A DNA stretch of 64,000 nucleotides from Acorus gramineus (Eukaryota; Streptophyta; Magnoliopsida; Acorales; Acoraceae), in the NCBI GenBank assembly GCA_030737835.1, contig CM060851.1:9853611-9917610 (forward strand), written 5' to 3'. A program made the position numbers and the translations under genes. The notes under the pieces are model-generated. The model had not been told where the DNA came from. It made no database searches and saw only the letters and a list, made by a program, of their open reading frames with translations. This document shows, one piece after another, positions 35,571-48,109 of this stretch (within the stretch, counting starts at the first letter, position 1; every line of letters begins with the position of its first letter).

Positions 35571-36050
35571 CCCCTCGTTTGGATCACGAGTTAAGGGAGT
35601 ATAATGGGGGTATAAAAGTAGTATAAGAACGGATAGGAAAAATGATTGTTTGTTTGTAAAGTATAATTTGATATTACTAAGCCAGCTTAAACGAATATAA
35701 AAGAGTATAACAATTCTAAGTAACCCTTAGGATAAGCTATACTCAGTTTATCTATTCCTATGGATAAGTGGGATTCACCTACAAATAAAAAAAAACACAT
35801 CTCATCACATCAAATCACCTATCAACACCTCTTATACATCAATAGTGGCTCACATGTCAAATCAACTTTTTACACTTTATTTATATTTTATTCTTCATCA
35901 ACCAAACAACTCAACCTTTATTCTTACGTTTTCAAATGAGAATAAAAAAAATACAACCAAACAGAAAATCTCTTATTGATGTAGAATTGCTATCTATACT
36001 GTTATAGTTATCTATCCAGAATAACTCAATTTCTCAATTCAAACGGGGGC
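35571..36050. mobile_element. PIF/Harbinger (Tourist-like) MITE
   Basis: A 480-bp non-coding insert begins CCCCTCGTTTGGATCACGAG and ends with its inverted counterpart (reverse complement GCCCCCGTTTGAATTGAGAA). It is flanked by the 3-bp duplication TTA (35,568-35,570 and 36,051-36,053). Size, TIR and TTA target fit Tourist MITEs. Confidence 0.8.
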
Positions 36051-36053
36051 TTA

Positions 36054-37000
36054 AAGAATATACTGTTGCATCCTCAATGAGTATCTATATTTGTGTGTTT
36101 GTTTATTTTTTTGTGTGTTCCTTCGTATTGATTGTTGACATGCTTATTTAGCAACAGATGAAATATATGACGTTCAAACTTATTCATATAAATCTAATGA
36201 GATTTTTTTAAAAAAATAAATAGGACACCAGTGCAATGGTTATCTAAATTTATTTGTGTATCTTTCTTGTTTTGAATGTGTTGTTTCAATAAAGGGTGAA
36301 ATATATGCCTTACAAACTTGTTCAATAGAGATGCCAATTGACTTGTAATCTGCTTTTTTTTTTGTGTGGCTACCTTTCTTTCTCAAATGTTCACATAATT
36401 TGTTGATTAATAAGAGGTGAAGTGTCTTCAAACTAAAGTACTTTTGTTGTGAAAAACCATTTAGTCTTTTAAAAAAAAAATTCCCTTTCTTATTGTTAGG
36501 TTTCAAATTTGCAATTGTCAAACATTCATCACTTTTCAACATTCATATTACATTGATAGTAATATTTATGGGATGATAAAGCTCCTTTATTACCTTGTGA
36601 TAATTATTGATAACCAATGAGAGTATTACACACATCTTGCACTCATTCTGAATAACATACTTTCCAAGTATTTCAATTATTTGTTCAATAATTAATTTAT
36701 TCTTTGGCAGGTTGAATTAATATATCGAATTCAAAATCTTCAACGAAAAATTAAAGTAACTCAAGAACGATATAATAAAGGGCAATCAGGTTAGCCTCTT
36801 CCTCTTCTTTGAAATTTTTTTTTAATTCCATCTTATCACAGCGTTGGACATACAGTTTTAGCACAAAAAAAATTAAATTTAGGAAGTGGTTATGTTAAAT
36901 CAACCTTTTGTTTTTTTAGACAATCTCATTTCTAGATTTGTTGAGTACTAAAATTTTTGTTGAACATCAATCTTAAAAATCACCTATGTTTTTGTTTTAT
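36054..37000. other. AT-rich spacer with one exon-like segment
   Basis: Within it, 36,712-36,789 has an acceptor-like TTTGGCAG, then an open 69-base segment reading VELIYRIQNLQRKIKVTQERYN, then a donor-like CAG|GTTAGC. It resembles a coiled-coil exon, but no partner exons could be assigned with confidence. Otherwise nothing is recognised. Confidence 0.25.
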
Positions 37001-37005
37001 TTATC

Positions 37006-40000
37006 TGTTACACCACGGAGCGGCCGTCCTTGGGACCATACCAATCATACAATATCAGGAGTCATAAACGAGAGATCCATAATAACTCCAAATAAAATAC
37101 AACAATAACCAACAAGGATCGAATAAGGTAACAAGACGACAAGGAAGCGATAGCCAATAAAAAAATGCGGAAGTATAAAATACAAATAAGTCTGTAAATA
37201 AAAAATATTATTACAGACCCGAATACACAATCACTGTCATGTGAGAGTCCAAGTCTAGTCCAAATACAACCACATGTGCAACATGCACGATTACTAATAC
37301 ATACACAAAAAATAGGATTGTTGACAGCCTCACACTCGTCAACCGAAAGGTGGAACGCTCCACGCATGAATTACGCCAACCCAGTCCCTGGTGGATAAAC
37401 AATACACGAGGGGTGAGCTACAAGTTCAATGAGTGACAAGAATCCATGCTCTACAATAATAATATAATATTAGTGCATTTTTCCTTCCAAGGAAAAGTAA
37501 TATGGGAGAAACTCAACAGAGATGAATGTCACATGAAGACGTGACTTCACCTAGCCCTCACCCTCGACCCGGAGGGAAACTCTTAGGACTCTTGGGAAGG
37601 AACTGTACAGTTAACCATAACGCATAGCATTACTGGATAGCACAGTACTACAAGTCAATCTGCATCAAGGTATAACTACGCCAGATGCCTCACATAATCC
37701 AGTAGATGTAATATACTTTGGGCATTCCCAATGAATATAAATGTCACGTGACAACGTGACCTCAACTCACACTCACCCTCACCCTTAGGGGTGACATGAG
37801 ACTATTGGAAACAGAAAACAACCCGCTAACTCCCTTAACCTTCCGGTAGCTCTCTCTTAGGTAGCCCTCTTTCTGGCAGCCATCCATGGTAGGTTTGATG
37901 CCAAAACGGTATCGAAATACATATTGGGCATCCTAAGATGTGGAGGCCCAATCTAGGATAGCTCCAACACCGGATAGCTTCAACGCAGATACGAGGTAGG
38001 GGAGAAGCATTCCGCGCTCGCAATCCGATCCTCAAGGATCAACTATAATCATTTAGCAATTAACAATATTAGTGAATTCTCTTGAATTGCCATACAGATG
38101 GATAGCTTGGACGCGGAAAAATAGTTAAGTTCTGGCACTCAACAATAAGAAAGTATGACTCCTAAAGGTAGGTCATCCACGCGCCTATTATAGATAGGCC
38201 AATCATACTATCATAGCTATCGGTTAACGAATACCGATACAATAAATGAATTTTTTTGAATTCCCATATGAGAGCATTGCATCCATGGAGGGTAGATAAA
38301 CTACTACATTTGCATAGTAAAACAAAGTATGATCCTGACCACGGATCACACATATGCCTATCAAAGTTATGTTCGACTAATTAAACATACAGACAGTAAT
38401 TACAAGAGAAATTCTATCATAAAAGAGATACATGGACCACATATCCAAATAACCTATGATTAAACCATGTATATACCCACTTTATACAATCCAACATAGG
38501 CCCACTAATAAGCTAGCATATATATCATTCCATTAGCTAAATATAATACAACCATACTAAGCATCTATTAATATGAAGGCAGCCCTACAAATAACTACCT
38601 ATGACGTGCTGTACTCTATATTTCATAATATATAAGACACCAAAAATAATACTAGCAAGCATAGGATCCTAAACATAATACAATTCACATATAAACTAAA
38701 CATGCAAGTTATCTAGTATGGTATGGATCTAATATAGCAATACAATTTAGAAATCAATATTGAATATAGCTATAAAGCCCCATAGATACGCAATGCACAA
38801 CTACAGGCATCGAGCGCTTTTCAAAAGGGGTAGATCGAACTACTCACTGGTACTTGGATCGTCGCGCGTCCGGTCTACGAGATCTGCAAGACACAACAAA
38901 ATAAAGATAAACATCGTGACATACACAACTTACATAAATGAATCATAAACATGATCCCTGACGCAGGACAGTGCGCGGCATGGGACGGGCAACGCGCAAC
39001 GCACTCCCATGGCAACACAATCACATGAATAGTGTCATAACTTCTAAACCCGACAACTAATGGGGCTCAAATCAAATATAAAGCTTCTTGACACATAAAT
39101 AAGCCTACTTCATGAGACGCAAACTCTTAGTATTGCCTACAACATGCATAAATAACTCATTGACACAGCCATGTAAAACTGGTGCAACTGCAGCAAACAA
39201 CCCTACTCTTGGATCTCTACAGCACCAAATACACATCCAAAAATTCTAAAAACAATCATACATGTTCTCGGATATGTTGGGATCATAATCCGTGAAGACA
39301 TCATAACTTGATTTAGCCACTACATACCCAAAATAAAATGTTTCCGGACACTGGTTAATTCCCACGCGAATCTTGACAGCCCATGCAAATTAGCTTATAA
39401 CTCACAACACAAGTAATATTATGATACAAATTTCATATATAGCATCTAGACACATGGATGATTATATCACATGATGACACAATACTCAAAATATGCCTTT
39501 AAGTACTAGTTTCATAAGGATCTTCACAAGACAGAAATCTGCCTTCCTATGTCATAGAACTCACAACAACAAGAAATGGGGTAAAACACATACAACAGCA
39601 CCTGAGGATCATTGCTGACCACCCAAAGCACTAAATAAAAACATTCATACTTCACTGAATCATAAACACAAGCACCTACATTGCATAAAGGGGAAGCAAG
39701 CATACCATGAGAAGAAGAGGGGAAGAGGGTGCACACAAGGATTTCCACCACCATCACCACAAGAAACCAAACCATCACACATGCTATAGCTACAACCACC
39801 ACTAGATCAGCACTCTCACATAATCCAAAACAAATAATGAGGTCAAAAGATGCCGTGGAAAAGAAGAGGGAGGTGGGGGGTAATAAAAGAGGGCACACAC
39901 ACACACCCATAACCCACACATACCCACAACCACCATCACATGCACACATTGACACAAACACACTCACAATAAAGGAAGGGAATACCTTGAGAGGGAGGAG

Positions 40001-40440
40001 AAGAAGGAAGCCAAGCTCAAACACACAAATTCTTTCCCTACTCACTCACTCTGTTCCTTTCTCTTTTCTTTCTTTCCCTTCTATTTCTCTGTTTTTCTCC
40101 TTCTTCATTCTTTGCCAGCAGCAGCACAAAGAGGGGAAAAATATGAGTGTGTGAGAGAGAGATGTGACAAAAAGCCTATTTGAGGGTTTGGTGTGATGAG
40201 ATGATTATGGGGGGGAGTTGAGGCAAGTTTCACTCACCAAATAGTGATTTAAAGTGGGGGTGGCTTGTTTGGTAAGTTAATGAAAGATGAAACATCAATT
40301 TCACCCACTTTTCAATCCATTAAAAATCAAACCCAGATACTAATCAGAATTGAATAATTTCTAAAACGACATCAGAATGCGATGAAAATTTACAAGTAGG
40401 CCAATGCCAGTACCAAGAGAATAAATATACAGTCAGATTT
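37006..40440. other. Unclassified non-coding repeat-like block (possible LTR-derived sequence)
   Basis: The composition changes abruptly at TGTTACACCACGGAGCGG: higher GC, many short direct phrases (GTGACTTCACCTAGCCCTCACC near 37,540 versus GTGACCTCAACTCACACTCACC near 37,760), and no credible coding frame. The TGTTACACC start resembles long LTRs of some plant retrotransposons, but I could not find a matching end or target duplication. The right end near 40,440 is a guess. Frames here (37,062-37,367, 39,524-40,154) are low-complexity and not supported. Confidence 0.3.
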
Positions 40441-40445
40441 TTTAC

Positions 40446-40763
40446 TTAAGCGCCCAACTTTTTAAAATAAATAAAACACGATATTTGACCTTTAAAAAGT
40501 GCCACGGTCTTAACATTATCCACTCCACACATGTGATATTCTACATTCTTCATCATTTTTACAATTTGGAGTAACATTGAGGAAGCACTTTGTGAGCCCT
40601 TAAATGAGATTCCCATTATTAAGCATTCCAAACTAAATATGTGGTAGAATGCAATGCCATTCTCAAATTTTTTACTTGACTTGTAATATTTCTTTAACCA
40701 GTGGTCAACAAGGTTTTGGTCATCATTGATGTTATGAATCCACCAGTTGTCGTTTAAAAACAT
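40446..40763 (-). CDS. Unrecognised 105-codon open frame, possibly a gene fragment
   Basis: I do not recognise this protein. The frame MFLNDNWWIHNINDDQNLVD...CFIYFKKLGA has a protein-like composition (W, H, C, K spread through it) and stays open over 318 bases of AT-rich DNA, where stops are expected often. It lies at the right edge of the unclassified block, with no neighbours of the same strand. It could be an exon of a lost gene, part of a transposon protein, or chance. Confidence 0.2.
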   Translation of the reverse strand: MFLNDNWWIHNINDDQNLVDHWLKKYYKSSKKFENGIAFYHIFSLECLIMGISFKGSQSASSMLLQIVKMMKNVEYHMCGVDNVKTVALFKGQISCFIYFKKLGA

Positions 40764-41477
40764 ATTTATGATTTAGCTCCCAATCTTTCTTTCCACTAAA
40801 GTTCTTGCCAGACATATTGTATCAATTAGGTGTTAATTGCAATGCACATTTTCTTAGATAAGTATTTCTTTTTTTATTTATAAATACAGTGGTCCTTTAA
40901 TTCAAGCAATCTTATCAGGTGTAGGTTCTCTTTTCTTTTAATATTTAGAAAAAATAAATGTTTTTAGAACTTTGGTCGTATATGATTTTTCTTTTCTCGA
41001 TAAAAGAGTACAGTTAGAGACATCTCATATATAAACACAAGAATATGGTTAGTGTATTTTTTGTTTACTTTTTAAAACTTGGTGTAATATGTAAGAAAAA
41101 TGATGTTGTAATTTCAAACAGTTATTAAACTGGACCTCAGTGTTCACTACCTAGAACTTTACACTTCATATGCATACATGGGGTATCTCAGTCATTTTTC
41201 ATTATTATATATTCCATATATACTTCTCTAGTCTCATGTCATCCAGCTCCTTCTTCCTTGAGCTTCAAATTAAGCACTCATACTTTCCATAAATTGTACC
41301 ACTTGATTATCTTTCTTTTCTGGTGTGCAATATAAAATAAATTAATTTTGTCCAAGATTTTTGTCTTTCTAATACTCCCATCTTTTTTTTTTTTGTCAAT
41401 TTAAAAGGATGTTTCCAAACCTTTGCCGCAATACTGGTTTGGATTGGACAATATCAAGCTCTTTTAATTGTCACAAT
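40764..41477. other. AT-rich spacer left of the LTR element
   Basis: No gene or element recognised. Confidence 0.5.
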
Positions 41478-41482
41478 TTAAG

Positions 41483-41551
41483 TCTTGTGCGAGGCAAATA
41501 AATATTAGGTTAAACACAAATTCTTATAATAATCACATTAAGAATATAAAT

Positions 41552-41602
<51 letters not shown>

Positions 41603-44600
41603 ATATATATATATACTTGCATTCTCTAAAATATATAGGAAAAACAAGATATAAATGAGATAGGAATTAGAAAAGTGTATCCGAAATGTGGAAGCGAGTG
41701 AAAACACTCTGTCATCGGTGAATAAGGCCTCCTCACGCACACGGTTGAATGGCTCCTACCACTAAGAGATGCGACCACAATAGGTTTTGTTCTTTCGGGG
41801 TGCGAGCTACAGAACAACCACGATGAATAGACTACGATCCTTTCAGACGCCCAGATCAAAGATCATAATATCAAGAGATTGATAAGTGGAAAGGGAATAG
41901 ATGATTTAATATCTCAGGAATAAACAATTTTGTATTTGATGTGAAAAAGCCTAAAGCATGTAACTCTCTTATCTCCTCACGCAACCATCAAATCACATTT
42001 TTTTTCTTTGGTAGAGATGAAAACTTATTAGTGTAGTATATAATGAGAATGCATAAGCCCTATATATATACATTCACAACACATAGGTGCTACCAAGTAA
42101 TTTCCATTAAATGCCTTATAAAAGCAATATGGCAGTTTTGAACATTTCGAAAGACCAAAATGTTCCACAATAAAGCACCTATATAATGTTGAAATTAAAC
42201 ATTTATAATGAAGTTATAATTCATGCAATTATATGAGGAGGTTACAATTCATTATGGAATATTGAATTATGTATTTTAGTCAAAATACCAACAATCTCCC
42301 ACTGACCAAAATACATAATAAACCCAATTATAACACAAAATAGATAAAATTGAGAAATTGGAATGAAGGCAAATTCATCTAGGATAGAACAATTAATCTG
42401 GGATAAAACAAATTGATTTGGAATGGAAGCAAATAATTTTGGATGAAATAAATTTATCTGGGCATCTTATACCATGTAATAGGTGAAGGTATCTTCTGAG
42501 TTTGAACTTTCACTTAGTGTAAATCATATCCCCCGGAGAAGCCTGAATAGACTAAGTCCTTGAATTCGACCCCTTTAGCCCGGTTTCACTGATCACACAC
42601 ACGGTACAAGATATGAGTTCTGTTCTGCGGGGTAGCACATTACGGCCATGTGCTCGTATCCTTTCTTGAGTGCCTTAGAGATTTAGCCCAAATCCCAAAG
42701 GACGCGGCCCCACGTCCGTGCACTCATATAGGTGAGTTCTCCAGGGTGCATGCATGGACCACACCCTATTCGAAAAGGACTCGAACTTATTAAGAGCATT
42801 AGCTCAACCTACTTCTACTACAGTTAACATTGTTACCATAGGGATGGGTTAGAGGAATTTTTTCTGTATAATACTCACAAATTTACCAATACAGCTTCGT
42901 TAACCCCTTGAAACCCATCTTCATGGGATCTCCAATAACAATGGTAGGGAGCCCGCTGTAGGTAATTAAATAATGGGCTTAACCCATATCCCCCTCGGTC
43001 TCGATATTAAGGACGAGTCATCTCGCAAGTCCTTTAGTGAAGTTCTCTGCAACCTCACAAACTCGAGTTATATTCCCTTAGATAAGGTGAATCAACTCAA
43101 GTTTTATTTATAGTTGTCTAGACATATTTATTTTCTTGTCCCAACATTTTGTAACCTATCTGTCAATATTTTTTCTTTTAATTAATGAGGTACTTGTCTC
43201 CCTCACAATTTTAGGGTATATATAAATTACCACTGTAATTTTTATGATTTGGCAAATACCCCCACATTTAGAGACTACTCAAAATAATTTCCAATATGCA
43301 TGCAAAATTATTCTCCACAAATAAATAACAATTTTATTTTAATTTATGCATGCAAGCAATAAAACTTAGTCATCATCACATGAGCATACAAACATATGAA
43401 GTATATAATAACTCACATGTTAATTATAATTTTATTATAAAAGTATGCAATTGACCAAGACATTTATATAAGCATGATTAACACAAAATTATTTAATATG
43501 ACCATTAATAATTAAGGTAATAAAAAGTTAGGTCTGTACTCACGTACCTCGGATGGACCTATGTCACATAATCTTCATCCAGAATACCATATAATATTGT
43601 GATCTCCCATGAACTTAAAACTAACATATATGATATCTATAGAAGAATATCTGTAAATCACTTGGATCAAATGATACTGAGATAACCTAGAATAGCAATA
43701 AGTCCAGAACAATAAAGATCTCATATAGTATCCCGATTGCATGTGTGGAGTGATACTCAAGAAAGCCATTGAACCATAATAATAAACTCTTGTGAATATA
43801 TTGGCCCATAAAGTATCTCAAGAATTCCATATATAATAATAACAATGAAACTCCATATATAAAAATTGTAGAACCAATAATCATAGCATCTGGCCAAGCA
43901 TAACCTCATATGAGAATAACTGGATTGCTGGTAGTCACGTCTCAGAAATATCAACAGATTGTTCATTTATCATCCGAAAAAATTAATATATCTGCCGTTG
44001 GTTCATATGTGTAGATCCTTGAGCTTCTTTCCTGCCACACCACCCATTAAATTCTCATAGAATTGGTTACAATTTTCAAATTAAGCAGCTTGACCACCAT
44101 CTTTAATTAACATTCTATTTCTTTAAAACAATAAAGATTATGCCATAAGCATTAAAAATTTGATTCTCTTGATATTTCATCATGAGACTCTTTAAAATAT
44201 GCATTGAAAATTCAATTAATACAAAACGGTTAGAATTTATAACATGCAAATTCATTCAAATTAATCAAAATCTAATCACAATAAAATGGACATTAAAATA
44301 ATCAAAATATGATTAGAAATTGATCCCGAGATCACATCTGTTGGATTTACGAAATATAATTCCAATAATTTAAATCTATAACAAATTAGCACCCAAAAAT
44401 GAGATCACACTTTTCATTTGTTTAATTAGTCACCATATCTGATCTGAGAAATCTCATACAAACACCACTAATATGAAAGACTCTAGTCAGAATAAAATTC
44501 TGAAAGATCATTTTCTAATTAAAGGAAGAGTTATCACATACTAAAATTTAGAGATGAACTCCAAATCCAATTACCGTATATACAAAAAATGCATATAGCA

Positions 44601-45266
44601 TACATCACAATATATTATTAAAAAAAAATTCCTTCCATATTCAATTGATAATAATATTTAAAACATAACAACTATGGTATATATGTATATGATGAAAGAT
44701 GTGGCCAACAATCCTAACTCATGTATGCATAGAAATATAGAATGAGACCCCCACATTACAATGAAAATGAAATTCATTGTAATTTATAATTCTTCCTGGC
44801 AGATCATAAAGAAAACAATCATTGTTCAATTAAACTTTTAAAAACACATGCAATCATAATACATCCCTTACTTTTCAACAAACAATTGCATGCGAATTAT
44901 AAAAAGATCCCAAAAAATAATTGGACCAGAAATAACATGTATTGTTTATTCTATAATTCTCCCCGGCATTGCTATCAATAATTAAGCATTTCATGCATGA
45001 AATAATAGATCACACCCTTAACATATTTATTTATTTACTATAATGACTAATCAATATATGCATGATCACAAAAATCATATTCTAGCATATTTTTCAAATG
45101 CAAGCATATTTTCCATCATCTCAAATATAATAAAATTATATAATTAGCATATATTCGTTTTTAATATAAGAATTTGTATACTTATTCACCGAGATTGTTG
45201 TGCGAGACAAACAAATATTAGGCTAAACACAAATTCTTATAATAATCACATCAAAAATATAAACAT

Positions 45267-45335
<69 letters not shown>

Positions 45336-46013
45336 AATCATGCATTCTCTAAAATATATAGGAAAAACAAGATATAAATGAGATAGGGATTAGAAAAGTG
45401 TATCCGAAATGTGGAAGCGAGTGAAGACACTCTGTCCTCGGTGAATAAGGCCCCCTCACGCACAGGGTTGAATGGCTCCTACCACTGAGAGATACGACCA
45501 CAATAGGTTTTGTTCTTTCGAGGTGCGAGCTACGGAAGAACCACGATGAACAGACTACGATCCTTTCAGACACCCGGATTAAAGATCATAATATCAAGAG
45601 ATTGATAAGTGGAAAGGGAATAGATGATTTAATATCTCAGGAATAAAATTTTTGTATTTGATGTGAAAAAGCCCAAAGCATGCAACTCTCTTATCTCCTC
45701 ACGCAACCATCAAATCACATTTTTTTTTCTTTGGTAGAGACGAAAACTTATTAGTGTAGTATATAATGAGAATGCATAAACCCTATATATATACATTCAT
45801 AACACATAGGTGCTACCAAGTAATTTCCATTAAATGCCTTATAAAAGCAATATGACAGTTTTGAACGTTTCAAAAGACCAAAACGTTCCATAATAAAGCA
45901 CCTATTTAATGTTGAAATTAAACATTTATAATAAAGTTATAATTCATGCAATTATATGAGGTTACAACTCATTATGGAACATTGAATTAAGTATTTTAGT
46001 CAAAATACCAACA
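41483..46013 (-). mobile_element. Non-autonomous LTR retrotransposon, 4.5 kb, no gag-pol
   Basis: Direct LTRs at 41,483-42,293 and 45,196-46,013 (about 0.8 kb each) run from a TTGTGCGAG start to a CAAAATACCAACA end. They are bracketed by the 5-bp duplication TTAAG (41,478-41,482 and 46,014-46,018). On the minus strand a purine tract TCAGTGGGAGAT abuts the LTR at 42,294, so the element reads right to left. The 2.9-kb interior has no gag, protease, RT or integrase. It contains non-coding sequence such as CCCCTCGGTCTCGATATTAAG, reminiscent of large retrotransposon derivatives. LTRs differ by about 5% outside the TA tracts, roughly two million years. It looks structurally whole as a non-coding element. 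Confidence 0.88.
45269..45334. repeat. (TA)n microsatellite in the right LTR
   Basis: About 33 TA units. The left LTR has a shorter interrupted TA/TACA tract at 41,556-41,615. Confidence 0.95.
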
Positions 46014-46018
46014 TTAAG

Positions 46019-46500
46019 TGCACAAGATATCAAATTCAATTTCTTTCATTATCACTTCTCTTAACAAATCTTGATTTCTTTCTTCAGATTTGCTCACTTA
46101 ATAATCTGTTTCTTTGAAAGGTTTACTGATGTAACTGATAGAAGTTTTTTTTTTTCTGATTCTTCAAGAGACCTAACCATACTTGTTGCTCGGCAGAGTG
46201 GAGTTGGCGTATCTTTGCTTTTTTGTTTTGTGATAAGAAACATGTGACTTGCAGAAAAAATATTGTCTATGTGATATTCTAATTTGCGCAGTTACATGTT
46301 TTTGGATAAATTTGGTTTATTTGAGATTCTTTACATTCCTAACTGTTTTGTTGAATTGATTCATGATCTGTGATGGTTTTCGTTCACATCCGTCGCTTAT
46401 TATTTGTGGAATGGATGGATTACTTGTGGAGACAAATTGTTTGTTTTATTCATCCAAAATTTTACTAGCAGTAAGTGATTCAAACATGAAATTAAAATAC
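46019..46500. other. AT-rich spacer
   Basis: No supported gene. A frame beginning at 46,363 runs into the solo LTR and is not credible. Confidence 0.5.
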
Positions 46501-46505
46501 ACTAG

Positions 46506-47083
46506 TGGAGGGTCGGAAATTAACTATCCGGGTTTGGGTCGCCAAGATATGTCTGCTCCGCTCCTCCATGTCTCCTCCTTGGCCCGGCCGGCTTCCCCCT
46601 TTATAGGATGTGGTGAACAATTTATTTTTTTGAACTGAGCCTTGAGATCTTTTCTCTCGGTTGTCTACGTACCCCTGCTATTTGCCTCTAGGGATCAAGT
46701 CATACGTAGTTCTCTATTTATAGTGTTTTTTTAGGATCTGGAGATCACATCCTTGTGGATTAGATGGGATCCCAGATCATGGTCTTCAATATAATCCAAT
46801 AAAGATTGACCTTACCCACACCCCAGATTTGTCAGAATTCAGGGGTTGATCTATTCATTGATCCTATCCCTAGTCATATTAGTGGATCAGGATTATGATG
46901 GATCTAGATTTACTGGATTTACCCTATCTGGGGGGTCAACAAGTTTGAGTGGATTAGGATTTTGACCGGTAGACGGGTCGGATCCACTATGGTGGGTGAT
47001 CCGGGCCGTGGGCCACCCTTAGATAGATCGTGGGCCGCCGCTTTCTGGAGCTCGACGGATGGGCCTTATTTTTGGGCCCTACA
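46506..47083 (-). mobile_element. Solo LTR with 5-bp target-site duplication
   Basis: A 578-bp block begins TGGAGGGTCGG and ends GGGCCCTACA (TG...CA). It is bracketed by ACTAG at 46,501-46,505 and 47,084-47,088. On the minus strand it starts TGTAGGGCCC and has a TATA box CTATAAATAG near 46,720, as an LTR promoter would. No internal domain remains, so it is the product of LTR-LTR recombination. Confidence 0.82.
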
Positions 47084-47349
47084 ACTAGTATGGGTGGCTA
47101 ATTAAGCATGTCAATAATTGTTTGTTTATGAATCATGTAGCCAATTGATTTAGTTATATATGTAAATATTGATCAGCTGGTTTTTTTTTTTAAAACATGA
47201 TTTTCACTTTTATTTTTATTTTTTATAATATAATACATTTTATATATAAAACCCAACTTCCTAAATTATTATGAACCAATGAAATTATATTACTTGACAT
47301 CAATACATATCAAAATATGTTAAAACTTTATCATGTGTATCTATACATG

Positions 47350-47844
47350 TAAGTCTGTCAATTATTAAAAAAAAATCCGAATCTGATCTGAATTCGTATC
47401 CAAAAAATAAAAAATATCTGATATTCAAAGATCCGGAATGTGGATATGGATATCAGTCTATCCTACCCGAAAAATATCCGTATCCGACATATATTATAAA
47501 AATATCTATATTTGTATTATATATTGTCCACATTGTTATCTTGTATGATTAATCATAATGATAATATATTATAATACTATTAAATTTTCAATGTATGATA
47601 TCTGAAAGAGAGAATAAGTCTTAAAATCTCAATTTTGATTTTGATATCTCTCTAAAATATTACTTGATTATTCAAATAATGTTAATATTCAAACATGTCA
47701 ATTATCTGAAAAATATTCGTATACGAAGAGATCCAAATCCAAAAATTAATATCCGTATCTGAATCTGAAAGTTAGGATATGGATAAAAGTTAGGATATGG
47801 ATATTAACATATCCGATCCATATCCGTCCGATTGACGGACTTAT
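47350..47844. mobile_element. Probable hAT-type MITE rich in GGATATCCGATCC phrases
   Basis: The left end TAAGTCTGTCAAT and right end (reverse complement TAAGTCCGTCAAT) form 13-bp inverted repeats with one mismatch. The flanks TATACATG (47,342-47,349) and TATACACA (47,845-47,852) are a possible 8-bp duplication with two differences. The interior is made of GGATAT/ATATCC palindromic phrases and is non-coding. Confidence 0.6.
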
Positions 47845-48109
47845 TATACACATATCTAACAACTACTTACCTTAAAAAATGAACACAATGAAACACATAG
47901 AATAGCATGAATGATTAAAAAAGCACATTCTAGTTAACCTTTCAACAAGCAAACGTGGAGAGATGTAAGGGTGGTGCAAGAGAGGACAACGGCGCCGAAG
48001 TGGAGGGTCGGCGAGAGAGACAGGGGTGAAGGGTTGTTAAGATAGAGGTAGAGTGTGAGAGGGAGGAAGAGAGGAAACTAGGTTTTGTTTTGGGTTTCAA
48101 ATGGTTTGT

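Noticed and set aside
39524-40154. 173- and 141-codon frames on opposite strands
   Set aside because: Low-complexity CA/AC-rich sequence open on both strands, with no domain.
46363-46638. 91-codon frame on the plus strand
   Set aside because: It runs across the left border of the solo LTR (46,506), so it joins unrelated sequences by chance.
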